From positions 1 through 42,971 of the IMG/VR virus record IMGVR_UViG_3300045993_000301: a DNA stretch of 42,971 nucleotides; one strand, 5' to 3'. The position numbers and the translations under genes were made by a program. Under the pieces are notes generated by a model. The model did no database searches. It saw nothing but the letters and a program-made list of their open reading frames with translations, and was not told the DNA's origin. This document shows, one piece after another, positions 24,976-32,627 of the stretch. The first letter of the stretch is position 1. Each line of letters opens with the position of its first letter. Source of the stretch: a virus.

Positions 24976-25065
24976 TCACTTGCCCCCGGTGAGGACACCC
25001 ATTGCGATTATGCCGCAGGTGAATCCTATAAACAGCCCGATGGTAAAGGCGACAACAAACCACAT
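24976..25065 (-). CDS. 29-residue single-pass membrane micro-protein
   Basis: 29 residues (MWFVVAFTIGLFIGFTCGII, ending GVLTGGK). It fills the gap between the 159-residue protein and the tail fibre. Almost the whole chain is one hydrophobic helix. The stop runs straight into the next start (TGATATG), implying coupled translation with the fibre gene; the upstream GTGAGGCT gives a weak ribosome site. Function unknown. Confidence 0.62.
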   Translation of the reverse strand: MWFVVAFTIGLFIGFTCGIIAMGVLTGGK

Positions 25066-25069
25066 AGCC

Positions 25070-25549
25070 TCACGTCGCCGTCCCCTGAAAAACGGGTTGA
25101 CTACCACTGCTGACCCCGTTGATGTTTATCTGCAGGCCCGACACCAGCGACACCGGCCCGCCGAGGTCCATGTACCCGAACACGTGCTTGCCCGCGTCCG
25201 TGCTGTCATAGAAGATGGCCCAGTAGGCACCGGTCGGATTCGACGCGTTGGCCGCGATGGTGATGGGGCTGGTGGCGTTCAGGGACGTTACCGCGCCTGA
25301 AAGGGTCGAGGTCGGGCTGGTCAAGGTCACCCCGCCAGCGGCGTAGTTGCCCCCCGGCGTCACCTCGTTGGTGGCGTAGTTCTGCGTTCCGCCCGCACCC
25401 CAGCGCGGGTCAGAGTCAGCCACCGTGGGCGGAGCCACGTTGGTGATGATTGCCATCTTGATGGTGTTGGTTGCCCAGAGTGATGCCAGCCCGGTGATGG
25501 ACATGTTGCTCACGAACTTGGCGCTTACGTGTGTTTGGCCTACGGACAT
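25070..25549 (-). CDS. Structural protein, unrecognised
   Basis: 159 residues (MSVGQTHVSAKFVSNMSITG, then LWATNTIKMAIITNVAP). The pattern of an early hydrophobic strand after a short N-terminus, a YATNEVTPGGNYAAGGVTL stretch and a later GAYWAIFYDS strand is seen in many small virion proteins of environmental phages. Mostly beta. ATG 25549 with AGGGGAT upstream. It belongs to the run of small tail-cluster proteins; no specific role. Confidence 0.72.
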   Translation of the reverse strand: MSVGQTHVSAKFVSNMSITGLASLWATNTIKMAIITNVAPPTVADSDPRWGAGGTQNYATNEVTPGGNYAAGGVTLTSPTSTLSGAVTSLNATSPITIAANASNPTGAYWAIFYDSTDAGKHVFGYMDLGGPVSLVSGLQININGVSSGSQPVFQGTAT

Positions 25550-25558
25550 GGTTATCCC

Positions 25559-25828
25559 CTAGAGGTCGGTGATGGTTTCAAACCCACCATAAACAAGTGT
25601 GGCGCGTTGCGTCCACGCGGACCCGTAGCCGATGATGCCCGGGTTGTTGGTGTAGTTGGCATACTGCAGCGTGCCAGCGGAGCTGTCGTACTTCTCGACC
25701 ACCCAGCGCCCGTCAGCCTTGACCTTACCGATGTACATTGGCACACCATCGAGGACGTTGTTGACGGCGTACGCTTCCAGCCCGGTTTTGGCCGGGTTGA
25801 GGTTGGTTACCGAGTCGGAGACAGCCAC
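25559..25828 (-). CDS. Small structural protein, unrecognised
   Basis: 89 residues (MAVSDSVTNLNPAKTGLEAY), with VPMYIGKVKADGRWVVEKYD and YANYTNNPGIIGYGSAWTQR in the centre. It is compact and beta-rich with several Trp/Tyr, suitable for a small capsid or tail accessory. It sits between the coiled-coil and 159-residue genes with 3-10 nt gaps. No family was recognised. Confidence 0.7.
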   Translation of the reverse strand: MAVSDSVTNLNPAKTGLEAYAVNNVLDGVPMYIGKVKADGRWVVEKYDSSAGTLQYANYTNNPGIIGYGSAWTQRATLVYGGFETITDL

Positions 25829-25831
25829 CGC

Positions 25832-26398
25832 TTACCCCTGCAGCGAAGCGGCGAACTTGGCAGCGTTGGCCTTCACGGACTCCAGCTTCTTGGAGATGGC
25901 ATCGTAGTCAGCTTGGGCTTGCACAGCTTTTGCCGTGATGTCGGCAATGTCTTTGTTCGCCTGCTCATTGATTGCATCTACATGGGCGCTAATCTCTGCC
26001 GCCTTGGCATCGTTCCTCGCCTTCCAGTCCGTAAGCTGTTGCGCCAGTATGGCTTCGTACTCGGCAACCTTGGGAGCAACCATAGCTTCGGCATCAGCAA
26101 TCGCTTGTGTAGCTGCCGTCTCGGCATTAACTGCACGCACGCCTGCGTCCTCCGTGCGGACAATAAGCTCGGAGAGCTGTGTCTGTCGCATTGTTATCAA
26201 CGCATCAAGCTCGGCCACAGACTTCTCCAGCGCGGCTTTGTACACCGTTGCGTTGGAAAGCTGGTCGAACACCGTGGCGGCGTTCTGCATGGCTCCAGTT
26301 AGCGGGGCCAGCACGCCGAGCGCTTGTGACAGCGCGGAGCGGGCGACATTGACATCGACCGTTTGGGCGGTTGTATCAGGGGTGTTGGAGGTAGCCAT
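25832..26398 (-). CDS. Coiled-coil structural protein, unrecognised
   Basis: 188 residues from ATG 26398 (MATSNTPDTTAQTVDVNVAR). The frame extends upstream to 26449, but that stretch overlaps the previous gene. From about residue 20 it is nearly all helix: LEKSVAELDALITMRQTQLS, AVNAETAATQAIADAEAMVA and VQAQADYDAISKKLESVKAN. It may be a scaffold-like, fibre-connecting or assembly protein. Position among small tail-cluster genes gives no further clue. Confidence 0.72.
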   Translation of the reverse strand: MATSNTPDTTAQTVDVNVARSALSQALGVLAPLTGAMQNAATVFDQLSNATVYKAALEKSVAELDALITMRQTQLSELIVRTEDAGVRAVNAETAATQAIADAEAMVAPKVAEYEAILAQQLTDWKARNDAKAAEISAHVDAINEQANKDIADITAKAVQAQADYDAISKKLESVKANAAKFAASLQG

Positions 26399-26400
26399 GA

Positions 26401-26739
26401 TTATTGCTGCGCCTGTATTACGGTGGTTACAAGGGTGCCCGAGGTCCACGCCGTGACGTTGGTTCGTATGGCGGCAACTGGAGCCGACAGGTTCGCGTCT
26501 GCCGTGGCAATCTTGGCCGACATGCTCGACAGCACAATCCAGTTACCCGAGGAGGGCACGTAGTTGCTGGCAAACACGTCGTCGTAGGTGTACTCCACGT
26601 TGTACGTCATGTTCGCGCCAGCGGACAGCCTGACCTCGACCGAGACGTTGAACGGGGATGTCCCCAACGTGTTGAGGATAATGGGTGACCCCGCCACCGC
26701 AGCAGTGGGGACCAGCGCCTGTCTGATTGGCCGTGCCAT
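26401..26739 (-). CDS. Small beta-rich structural protein, unrecognised
   Basis: 112 residues (MARPIRQALVPTAAVAGSPI), with FNVSVEVRLSAGANMTYNVE and YTYDDVFASNYVPSSGNWIV. It has the pattern of a small jelly-roll protein such as a decoration or tail-accessory protein. The TAA at 26401 is 2 nt from the next ATG. Unassigned. Confidence 0.72.
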   Translation of the reverse strand: MARPIRQALVPTAAVAGSPIILNTLGTSPFNVSVEVRLSAGANMTYNVEYTYDDVFASNYVPSSGNWIVLSSMSAKIATADANLSAPVAAIRTNVTAWTSGTLVTTVIQAQQ

Positions 26740-26750
26740 GTCAGACCTCC

Positions 26751-27248
26751 TTACGAACCATCAGCGTTGCGCTGGACGTAACGTAGGGTAACTACTACTG
26801 AACCGACAGTGGCTGTGCCAGTTGCAGCAATGGCGGTAAGGAGAATTGGAACATCCGCAGTCCCAATATTATCGGTTGCCGACACCTGCATGGCCGTTTC
26901 AATGGTGGCTGCTGCCACTTTACCCACGGTAGCGCCCGTGTTGAACGTGCTGTAGTATTTAGCAACCGTTCCGGTAATACCGAGCTGAAGCGCCAAGTTG
27001 GTAGCAGTAACCAGTGCCGCCGTTACTTCCACATCCATCCCTAAAATCTTCGACCCGGCGGGAAGGTTGAATGCTGTGATTGCGGACCCGGTAGTCACAA
27101 TCATTTGGGCAAACGGAATGGTGTAAATCTGGGTGAGGACCGGGCGTCCTACGTTGTAGCCCTGAAGTGCGCCGACTGCGCCTAAAGCCGGTGCGCCATC
27201 GCGCACGGTGCCCGAGCGAATCGGACCCGAGAAGGTACTGTTTGACAT
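26751..27248 (-). CDS. Small beta-rich structural protein, unrecognised
   Basis: 165 residues (MSNSTFSGPIRSGTVRDGAP), with IYTIPFAQMIVTTGSAITAF, NLPAGSKILGMDVEVTAALV and a C-terminal TVGSVVVTLRYVQRNADGS. The order of strands is typical of phage virion surface proteins. ATG 27248 behind CAGGAGTAAGCT, in which the upstream micro-ORF's TAA is embedded in the ribosome site. Likely head or tail decoration; no direct evidence. Confidence 0.72.
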   Translation of the reverse strand: MSNSTFSGPIRSGTVRDGAPALGAVGALQGYNVGRPVLTQIYTIPFAQMIVTTGSAITAFNLPAGSKILGMDVEVTAALVTATNLALQLGITGTVAKYYSTFNTGATVGKVAAATIETAMQVSATDNIGTADVPILLTAIAATGTATVGSVVVTLRYVQRNADGS

Positions 27249-27251
27249 AGC

Positions 27252-27398
27252 TTACTCCTGTGAGAGCGTTAGCTGCACAGTCATCACAGTGTCCCCCAAG
27301 CGGGTCTGTTGCAGCGGAAATCTTGGTGAAACGGTTATACCACGGTAGGGGCCCGGTGGCAATCCTTGTGCTGAGAGGGTAATTGATAGGGTTGCCAT
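27252..27398 (-). CDS. 48-residue micro-protein
   Basis: ATG 27398 to TAA 27252 (MATLSITLSAQGLPPGPYRG, then a DTVMTVQLTLSQE end). It is beta-like and moderately hydrophobic. The previous micro-ORF ends with TAA immediately before this ATG (TAAATG), and this stop lies within the ribosome site of the next gene, so the three are coupled. AGGA is 9 nt upstream. No family recognised; credible by packing, not by homology. Confidence 0.58.
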   Translation of the reverse strand: MATLSITLSAQGLPPGPYRGITVSPRFPLQQTRLGDTVMTVQLTLSQE

Positions 27399-27494
27399 TT
27401 ATGCGATTCCTGCAAGTTTCAGTTCAAGTTTCCACCGGCGTGCCTGTGCCTCTGGAGTCTTACCGAGGTCGTCAGTAGTCTCCAGTTCAGCCAT
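27399..27494 (-). CDS. 31-residue micro-protein
   Basis: ATG 27494 to TAA 27399 (MAELETTDDLGKTPEAQARR, then WKLELKLAGIA). AAGGA sits about 7 nt upstream. It is charged and helical. The stop directly abuts the start of the following micro-gene. Role unknown. Confidence 0.55.
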   Translation of the reverse strand: MAELETTDDLGKTPEAQARRWKLELKLAGIA

Positions 27495-27503
27495 TAATAA
27501 TCC

Positions 27504-27560
27504 TTACGTGATGGCGTCGAGTTGCGCGTTTCGCAGGGTGGTAGAGTAGGCGAGGGTCAT
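27504..27560 (-). CDS. 18-residue micro-ORF, possible remnant of a longer virion gene
   Basis: ATG 27560 to TAA 27504, preceded by AAGGA 6 nt upstream. The whole product is MTLAYSTTLRNAQLDAIT. That sequence resembles the N-terminus of longer small virion proteins in environmental phages, where a start like MALRYSTALRN is followed by another hundred residues. It may be a truncated remnant left when the adjacent SGNH-hydrolase gene entered, or a real leader peptide. Confidence 0.4.
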   Translation of the reverse strand: MTLAYSTTLRNAQLDAIT

Positions 27561-27590
27561 GGGGAGTCCTTATGTGGGGTGGGTTGGGGG

Positions 27591-29030
27591 TTATCGATAC
27601 TTACTTACTGCAAGTACGCGACCTACCCACGGCAACAATGTGGTAGCAGCGTTCGCGGCCAACAAGTCATCGCCAGTATTGTTAGGATGAATTCCATCAG
27701 CATCAAGATATGATGCAGCGTTTGAGGATGTAATTATTGAAGCATTATCAATATACGGGATGTTGTAATATGTTGCCATTGCCTGCGACAAAACATTCAC
27801 CGCAGGAAAAATTGAATTGTTTGCGGTTATTGCGCTTTCGTACATTCCTGCAACCATAACAGGCAACACTCCATATTGGAGTGCTGTTTTTATAAACACT
27901 TCTCCAACTCCTACCATTTGAGATACAGACATTGCTGCCGTGCTATTTCTAGTGTATGGGCAAAAAAGTGCAATATTAGGCAACCCACCTCCTGATGCGC
28001 AATAAAATCTGAACCTGTTTAGAGAGTTAATTACTTTATCACCACCAACACCACCATTAACCGAAGATACGCTATATCCCGTTGCCGTTGTAAGCAACGC
28101 AGCGGTTTTTATTATGTAACCCCTTGATAATGGAGATGTTTTGCCGCCTTGCATGATGGAATCGCCAAAAGCAGATATGGAAATAGATGATGCGACAGGT
28201 GCCCATTGAAAAGCAAGAATAGGCAGGCATTGCGGATCACTGGAGCCGCTCGAAAAAGAACCGGTTGCATTTGCTGCTGCTGCTTTAAAGGCACTCCAGC
28301 GATGCATCGGTTCAGATCCAAATCCAACTTCTGACCCGCTTCCACCATTGACGGCCATCGTATTTGCAGATGCCGAATAAATAGAAATTACAACTATCGG
28401 ATTTGCGCCCGGCGTATCTACACGCGGAATTGTCGCGCAATAAATCCAATCTGACCAAACACCATCTCCCGGATTATTAACTTGATATTGGTCAGGTGGC
28501 GCAAATACAGGAATAGTCTTTACCGAAGTAACTCCATCAAAAGTACCCGCTACCCACGCCGCCCCAGAGCCGGGGTCAAATCTTGCTGGGCTTGATGCTG
28601 TATCCGTTGCGCAGATAGCAAGGCCGTCAACAGTCCATGTACCTTGCTGTGCTTTTGGAACAAACACTCTAAATGCCCTTGCGTGGCCAGGTATTTCATA
28701 GGCTCCGCGCCAGCAATACCCACCAAACGTTGTCTGCCAAGCATTTTGCATTGGGTTTGCCCACATGCCGTTTTTGCTTGCCCATCCGAGCACATTATTA
28801 CCCCCCGCCCCCACAAGCCCCGTTGCGTTGCCGGAGGAGTCGGTTGCGAGAGCGGCCACGGGCTGCCAGCCATTGCCTTGGGAGATATAGTAAGTGCCCG
28901 TTTGCCCGGGCGTGCCGACCGTCGCTATGCGCCCCACGTGGTACGCGGCTGGCCGGAGCGCTTCAAGCGCTGCAACGGTCAGGTGGTTGCCGATAAACCC
29001 GCCGCCAGCGGTGTCTGCTGCATATGTCAT
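27591..29030 (-). CDS. Tail spike-like protein with SGNH/GDSL hydrolase domain
   Basis: 479 residues, ATG 29030 with AGGAG upstream. The N-terminal 80 residues (LRPAAYHVGRIATVGTPGQT, YYISQGNGWQPVA) look like a virion-attachment domain. The C-terminal part (about 280-479) is an SGNH hydrolase: block I SAFGDSIMQGG with nucleophile Ser291, block II GGVGGDKV (326-333), and block V DADGIHPN with Asp445 and His448. Block III is PYTRNS rather than the usual GxND. Such domains on phage spikes deacetylate surface polysaccharide. The region at 27600-28600 is AT-richer than its neighbours, suggesting a recently acquired receptor module. It lies just downstream of the capsid terminator. Confidence 0.83.
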   Translation of the reverse strand: MTYAADTAGGGFIGNHLTVAALEALRPAAYHVGRIATVGTPGQTGTYYISQGNGWQPVAALATDSSGNATGLVGAGGNNVLGWASKNGMWANPMQNAWQTTFGGYCWRGAYEIPGHARAFRVFVPKAQQGTWTVDGLAICATDTASSPARFDPGSGAAWVAGTFDGVTSVKTIPVFAPPDQYQVNNPGDGVWSDWIYCATIPRVDTPGANPIVVISIYSASANTMAVNGGSGSEVGFGSEPMHRWSAFKAAAANATGSFSSGSSDPQCLPILAFQWAPVASSISISAFGDSIMQGGKTSPLSRGYIIKTAALLTTATGYSVSSVNGGVGGDKVINSLNRFRFYCASGGGLPNIALFCPYTRNSTAAMSVSQMVGVGEVFIKTALQYGVLPVMVAGMYESAITANNSIFPAVNVLSQAMATYYNIPYIDNASIITSSNAASYLDADGIHPNNTGDDLLAANAATTLLPWVGRVLAVSKYR

Positions 29031-29061
29031 AGCCTGCTCCTGAAAGCCAAATAATAAACCA

Positions 29062-29089
29062 GAAAAAGCCCGCCGGAGCGGGCTTTTTC
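29062..29089 (-). terminator. Intrinsic terminator after the major capsid gene (bidirectional)
   Basis: A perfect 12-bp stem GAAAAAGCCCGC / GCGGGCTTTTTC with a 4-base loop, 9 nt past the capsid stop. On the minus strand the GC-rich stem is followed by CTTTTTC, and the symmetry allows action in both directions. It would cap a capsid-rich transcript and reduce expression of downstream tail genes. Confidence 0.9.
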
Positions 29090-29098
29090 AAGGTCAGC

Positions 29099-30031
29099 TT
29101 AGGTCGAACCAGAGCTACCCCAGATGGCTAGCGGGTCACTCCAGCCAAAGGAATAACGCTCGCGAGCCTTGTAACGGACGTTGCCCGTGTCGAAGTCTCC
29201 TTCCATTGCCGTTTTCAGGCCAGCGCGTTGGAACATTTTTAGGCCGTCAGGAACGTCCGTCAGCAGGAACCATGCGTTGGTGTCGGTCAGGAAGTTGTTG
29301 ATGGTATAACCGGAGCCGATGGTTCCCAGCGCCTTCAGGGCGTTGAGGTCATTGTCGGTCGTACCAACGCGAAGGTCGGAACCCAGCACGCGTTTGACAA
29401 CGAACTGGTATGCCGGGGGTACCACCAGCTTGCGGGGCTTGGCAGCAACCAGCAGGCCGCGCTCATCGGTCCACGACTGAATCTGGATGACCGCAGCTTC
29501 AATTGCTGTTTCATTCAAATCCACGCCAACCGTTGGCGAGTTGTTGTTGGTACTGCCACCGGCCAGCGGGTGCCCAACACGGCTGGAGCTGGAGTTGTAG
29601 CCAAACAGCGTGGTGCCGTCGCCGCCGAGGTAGGAGCCGTTGAAACCGTTGTTCAGGATGGACGCTGCCTTGACTTGCTTGGTATACGCCATGCCACGGG
29701 CCAGAGCCTTGGTGTAGCGTGCCGACAGTGAGTCGTACAGGTTGTCCTCGATGGCTTCCTCGGTAATCGAGAACCCCATCGCAATGGTTTCGTGGGTGTA
29801 CCGCGCCGTGAACGCTTCCTGCGCGGAATCATAGTTGATGGCCGAGCCTTCAGTTTTCACCGGAGCTGCACCGAATCCGGCGAGCTTGGTTTCTTCTTCA
29901 AAGGAGCGGTCAGAACTTTCCGTGCTGAAAATTTCCGTGTGCTGGTTTTCGTACTGTTTGTAGGACAGCCCGAACAAGCCGTTGAGGCCGGGGAGCAACT
30001 CTTTAAGTAGCTGCGAGCGTGAAATAGCCAT
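29099..30031 (-). CDS. Major capsid protein
   Basis: 310 residues (MAISRSQLLKELLPGLNGLF). Distinctive stretches are FEEETKLAGFGAAPVKTEGS, ARYTHETIAMGFSITEEAIE and NLYDSLSARYTKALARGMAY, the pattern of the HK97-fold, gpT-like coat proteins of many environmental phages, in which FEE...G...AP.K.EG is followed by FSITEEAIEDNLY. Later blocks PRKLVVPPAYQFVVKRVLGS and a C-terminal RYKARERYSFGWSDPLAIWG complete the fold. Length matches. It follows scaffold and two small head genes, and is followed by a strong terminator. Confidence 0.87.
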   Translation of the reverse strand: MAISRSQLLKELLPGLNGLFGLSYKQYENQHTEIFSTESSDRSFEEETKLAGFGAAPVKTEGSAINYDSAQEAFTARYTHETIAMGFSITEEAIEDNLYDSLSARYTKALARGMAYTKQVKAASILNNGFNGSYLGGDGTTLFGYNSSSSRVGHPLAGGSTNNNSPTVGVDLNETAIEAAVIQIQSWTDERGLLVAAKPRKLVVPPAYQFVVKRVLGSDLRVGTTDNDLNALKALGTIGSGYTINNFLTDTNAWFLLTDVPDGLKMFQRAGLKTAMEGDFDTGNVRYKARERYSFGWSDPLAIWGSSGST

Positions 30032-30045
30032 TTTGAGTTACTCCT

Positions 30046-30636
30046 TTAGGTTGCCAGAACGGTGGCGTTGTAATACATGTGCACGCCGTGGTTGAACTTC
30101 ACGATGAGGTCCGTGAAAGAGTCACCGGGGGTGGACGCGAAACCAACGATACGCATTGCCAGCGTGGTGGTGTTGGCCGGGGTCGAACCGCGAAGGGTCG
30201 AGTTGCCGTAGCTGCCGCCACCGAAGTTTTCCAGCGCACAGAACTTGCCCAGAACCGTGGCAGCTACCGAGCCGACGCTCTGCAGTTGATACAGTTGGTC
30301 AGGGTCATCGCATACGCGAATCATCACGTTGGTGTACCCGGCAGTGATGGCACCGGCAGGCAGCGAGTTGGCAAACTGCTGTTGCTTGAGCACCGGGTCA
30401 ACGAAGGACACGCCAACGCAAACGCCGATAACGCCCGCAGAAGCGGTCGTGACAGTAGCAGTAATCGCCTGCGGTTGGCCCGCCGACGCGCCGCCAATCT
30501 GAACAACGTCACCAGCATAAATCGCCGTGGCGGTGTTCACCGTCATGGGAATTTCGCGGATGACACCACCGTTGAATGCCTGTCCGCCAATCAGCGAAAC
30601 CGGCTTTAGCCCATAAGGGGCAGCTACTAATGACAT
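30046..30636 (-). CDS. Head decoration / head-associated protein
   Basis: 196 residues (MSLVAAPYGLKPVSLIGGQA). Regular beta pattern: AIYAGDVVQIGGASAGQPQA, GVIGVCVGVSFVD and GYTNVMIRVCDDPDQLYQLQ. This protein regularly accompanies the capsid gene in environmental podophages; a decoration or stabilising role is assumed from position and composition. Clear AAGGAGT site before ATG 30636. Confidence 0.75.
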   Translation of the reverse strand: MSLVAAPYGLKPVSLIGGQAFNGGVIREIPMTVNTATAIYAGDVVQIGGASAGQPQAITATVTTASAGVIGVCVGVSFVDPVLKQQQFANSLPAGAITAGYTNVMIRVCDDPDQLYQLQSVGSVAATVLGKFCALENFGGGSYGNSTLRGSTPANTTTLAMRIVGFASTPGDSFTDLIVKFNHGVHMYYNATVLAT

Positions 30637-30649
30637 AAGTCACTCCTTG

Positions 30650-31108
30650 TTAACGAGATGGACCTTTACCAAACCCGCCGCCGCGTGTCACCTCGGATGA
30701 TTTCTCCGAGAACAGCGGCATGCGGGAATCACTATTGCGCATGTAATTCCCATCCACCGACTCCATCTGCTGCTCATTCTGCTTGTCGAAATATCGCTGG
30801 CGGGCCAGCGCTCTTTCCTTGGGCATCCTGCACAACATCAGGCCACCAATCTCGACGTTCCCATCGGCATTGCCGGGGAGAAACAGCTCGGGGTGGTCCA
30901 CCGCCTTCACCGGTTCCCAGCCGTCCCGGAATCGCTTGGAAGCGTTCACCGGGTCCAGTGTCCCCATCACGTGGGTTGCTACCCAGCGATAGGAAAACAT
31001 CGGGTCAGGTTTTGGTTCGGGCAGAGAGGCCGCTGGGGTGTATTCGTAGCGCTTCTCAGTTTCGCGTGAGGCCAGCTCACGAGGGGTACGTTCAGCTTGC
31101 GTTGCCAT
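30650..31108 (-). CDS. Small head-cluster protein, unrecognised
   Basis: 152 residues. ATG 31108 overlaps the scaffold stop as TAATG. It includes DPMFSYRWVATHVMGTLDPV, FRDGWEPVKAVDHPELFLPG, NVEIGGLMLCRMPKERALAR and a charged QQMESVDGNYMRNSDSRMPL section. I know this pattern from genes next to the capsid in environmental phages, but no function is established. It is probably a head assembly or structural protein. Confidence 0.75.
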   Translation of the reverse strand: MATQAERTPRELASRETEKRYEYTPAASLPEPKPDPMFSYRWVATHVMGTLDPVNASKRFRDGWEPVKAVDHPELFLPGNADGNVEIGGLMLCRMPKERALARQRYFDKQNEQQMESVDGNYMRNSDSRMPLFSEKSSEVTRGGGFGKGPSR

Positions 31109-32064
31109 TATTGACTCTCCGTTTTAACAAGTTCAACAGCATATTGCTGCGGGGTAAGACCGAGTTTCTTTGCGAGTGCCACTTGCGTGGCCGTCAAAGT
31201 AACCTTCCTTGGGGCAGTGACCCGTGTCGCCGGAGCAACTACGCTACTCTGCCTGTCCGCGCTGGCTTGCGATTTGAACTGTCCCGGAAACGTCTGGCGC
31301 ATTGCTGCGTCGATTTGCGAGTAATACTCGTCGGTTCGGGTGTACCCCTCGCCGTGTTTCTTGACCAATTTTTGATGCAGTCCAAGTGCGTAGCCGGTCA
31401 TTGCTTCGTCGCCGCCTTCCCCGAACCACTTGTTTTTTCCGAGCCATTTCTGGGTACGGTCATCAAGCTGCGGGGCCGTTGGTTTGGCCTGTTGTTGGGA
31501 CTCTACAACAGATTCTTGCGTTTGTACAGTGGGTACACGCAAATTTTCTACCTGCGCCTTGCGCATCTGGGCTTCGTTCAGCTCCGCCTGCGCTTCCACA
31601 ATGGCGTCCGTGTCGAACGCATCGTGCGCGGCCTTGAGCTTTACCTTGGCTTCCTGCACTGCCTTGTCGGCCACGGCCTTGGTCTGGGTGGACAGAATCT
31701 CGGCACCCTTGATGTACTGGGTGTTCATCTTGTCCCGCGCCGCGAGGGCATCCTTCGCCACGCGCTCCAGCTCATCGCGCTCGCGCTGCAGGGTGTCCGC
31801 CCTGCGCCGCTCATCATGGCGGGCATGGGTCAGCTTCTTGATGCGGTCCTGAACCTTGGAGGAGTATTCCTTCAGTTCGTCATCGGTGGGGTCGTCCACC
31901 GGGCCGTCCAGCGCCGGTCGGTTGCGGTCATCCGCAGGGGTGTCGTCAACAACCTCCACCTCCACGTTGTCGAGGTCAATCTCGGTTTCGATGCCGGTCG
32001 AGCGGTCAGCCGCTTCCCCCGCTTCGTCCGGGAACCGGAACTTATCTTCATTTGCTTTGGGCAT
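31108..32064 (-). CDS. Scaffold protein candidate
   Basis: 318 residues. ATG 32064 overlaps the HNH stop (TAATG). An acidic N-terminus (IDLDNVEVEVVDDTPADDRN) is followed by a long charged coiled coil (about 68-185) and a C-terminal region with NKWFGEGGDEAMTGYALGLH and TLTATQVALAKKLGLTPQQY. Acidic start, central coiled coil and C-terminal basic helical capsid-binding region, located directly upstream of the capsid genes, are the hallmarks of phage scaffolds. No protease domain is seen, so the scaffold is probably released intact or cleaved by a host enzyme. Confidence 0.8.
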   Translation of the reverse strand: MPKANEDKFRFPDEAGEAADRSTGIETEIDLDNVEVEVVDDTPADDRNRPALDGPVDDPTDDELKEYSSKVQDRIKKLTHARHDERRRADTLQRERDELERVAKDALAARDKMNTQYIKGAEILSTQTKAVADKAVQEAKVKLKAAHDAFDTDAIVEAQAELNEAQMRKAQVENLRVPTVQTQESVVESQQQAKPTAPQLDDRTQKWLGKNKWFGEGGDEAMTGYALGLHQKLVKKHGEGYTRTDEYYSQIDAAMRQTFPGQFKSQASADRQSSVVAPATRVTAPRKVTLTATQVALAKKLGLTPQQYAVELVKTESQ

Positions 32065-32627
32065 TACTGCACCTCAAAAGTTGCGCCTTTTTGGCGGTTT
32101 GCACATACTGGTATCGCCTGCAGGTTAAGGGGTACGTGTAGTCCCGAAACCTGCTTTCCGTTCAATGGAATGATGTGGTCTACCTCAAACGCAGGGAAGA
32201 TGCGACAGAACTGATACAGCCCCTGCATCTCCGCACGGTGGGCCACGGTAATCCACGGTGCTGCATCGCGGATACGTCCTTGCCTACGGCGCACCCGGGC
32301 AATCTCCACCGCACGGTTGCGCTCGTAGCCCGCTTTGCGTATCGCGTGCACGCGCTCAGGGGTCTTTGCAAGCCTCCGCGCTGCTATTTCGCGGGCCTTT
32401 GCTTTGTACTGCTCAGGCTTTTTAGCAACGGAAACGACGACGCGCAGCGCACACGCGTCTTTATTCCGTGCACGGTACTCTGCAAGCACCGTGGCGCGTC
32501 GTGGGCTTGCTTTCGTGGCAACTACTTTGCATGTCATGCACCAGTACGCAAGCCCATCTCGCGCATCCTTACGCGGACTGAACCTAGACAACGGCTTTTG
32601 CTCGCCGCAGCGTTTGCACGTTTTCAC
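32064..32627 (-). CDS. HNH endonuclease with N-terminal zinc finger
   Basis: 187 residues, GTG start at 32627 overlapping the co-chaperonin TGA (GTGA). The N-terminus CKRCGEQKPLSRFSPRKD...CMTC is a zinc-finger domain of the type found in phage endonucleases. The C-terminus has an HNH core: EVDHIIPLNGKQVSGLHVPL, then NLQAIPVCANRQKGATFEV. The middle is basic and DNA-binding. Freestanding HNH genes like this are homing or packaging endonucleases; here it is wedged between two morphogenesis genes with perfect overlaps at both ends, so it is carried without harming the operon. Confidence 0.87.
   Translation of the reverse strand: MKTCKRCGEQKPLSRFSPRKDARDGLAYWCMTCKVVATKASPRRATVLAEYRARNKDACALRVVVSVAKKPEQYKAKAREIAARRLAKTPERVHAIRKAGYERNRAVEIARVRRRQGRIRDAAPWITVAHRAEMQGLYQFCRIFPAFEVDHIIPLNGKQVSGLHVPLNLQAIPVCANRQKGATFEVQ

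Noticed and set aside
22964-25000. Plus-strand frames opposite the tail fibre
   Set aside because: They are Val/Pro/Ala-rich mirrors of the Thr/Ser/Gly-rich fibre sequence with no ribosome sites.
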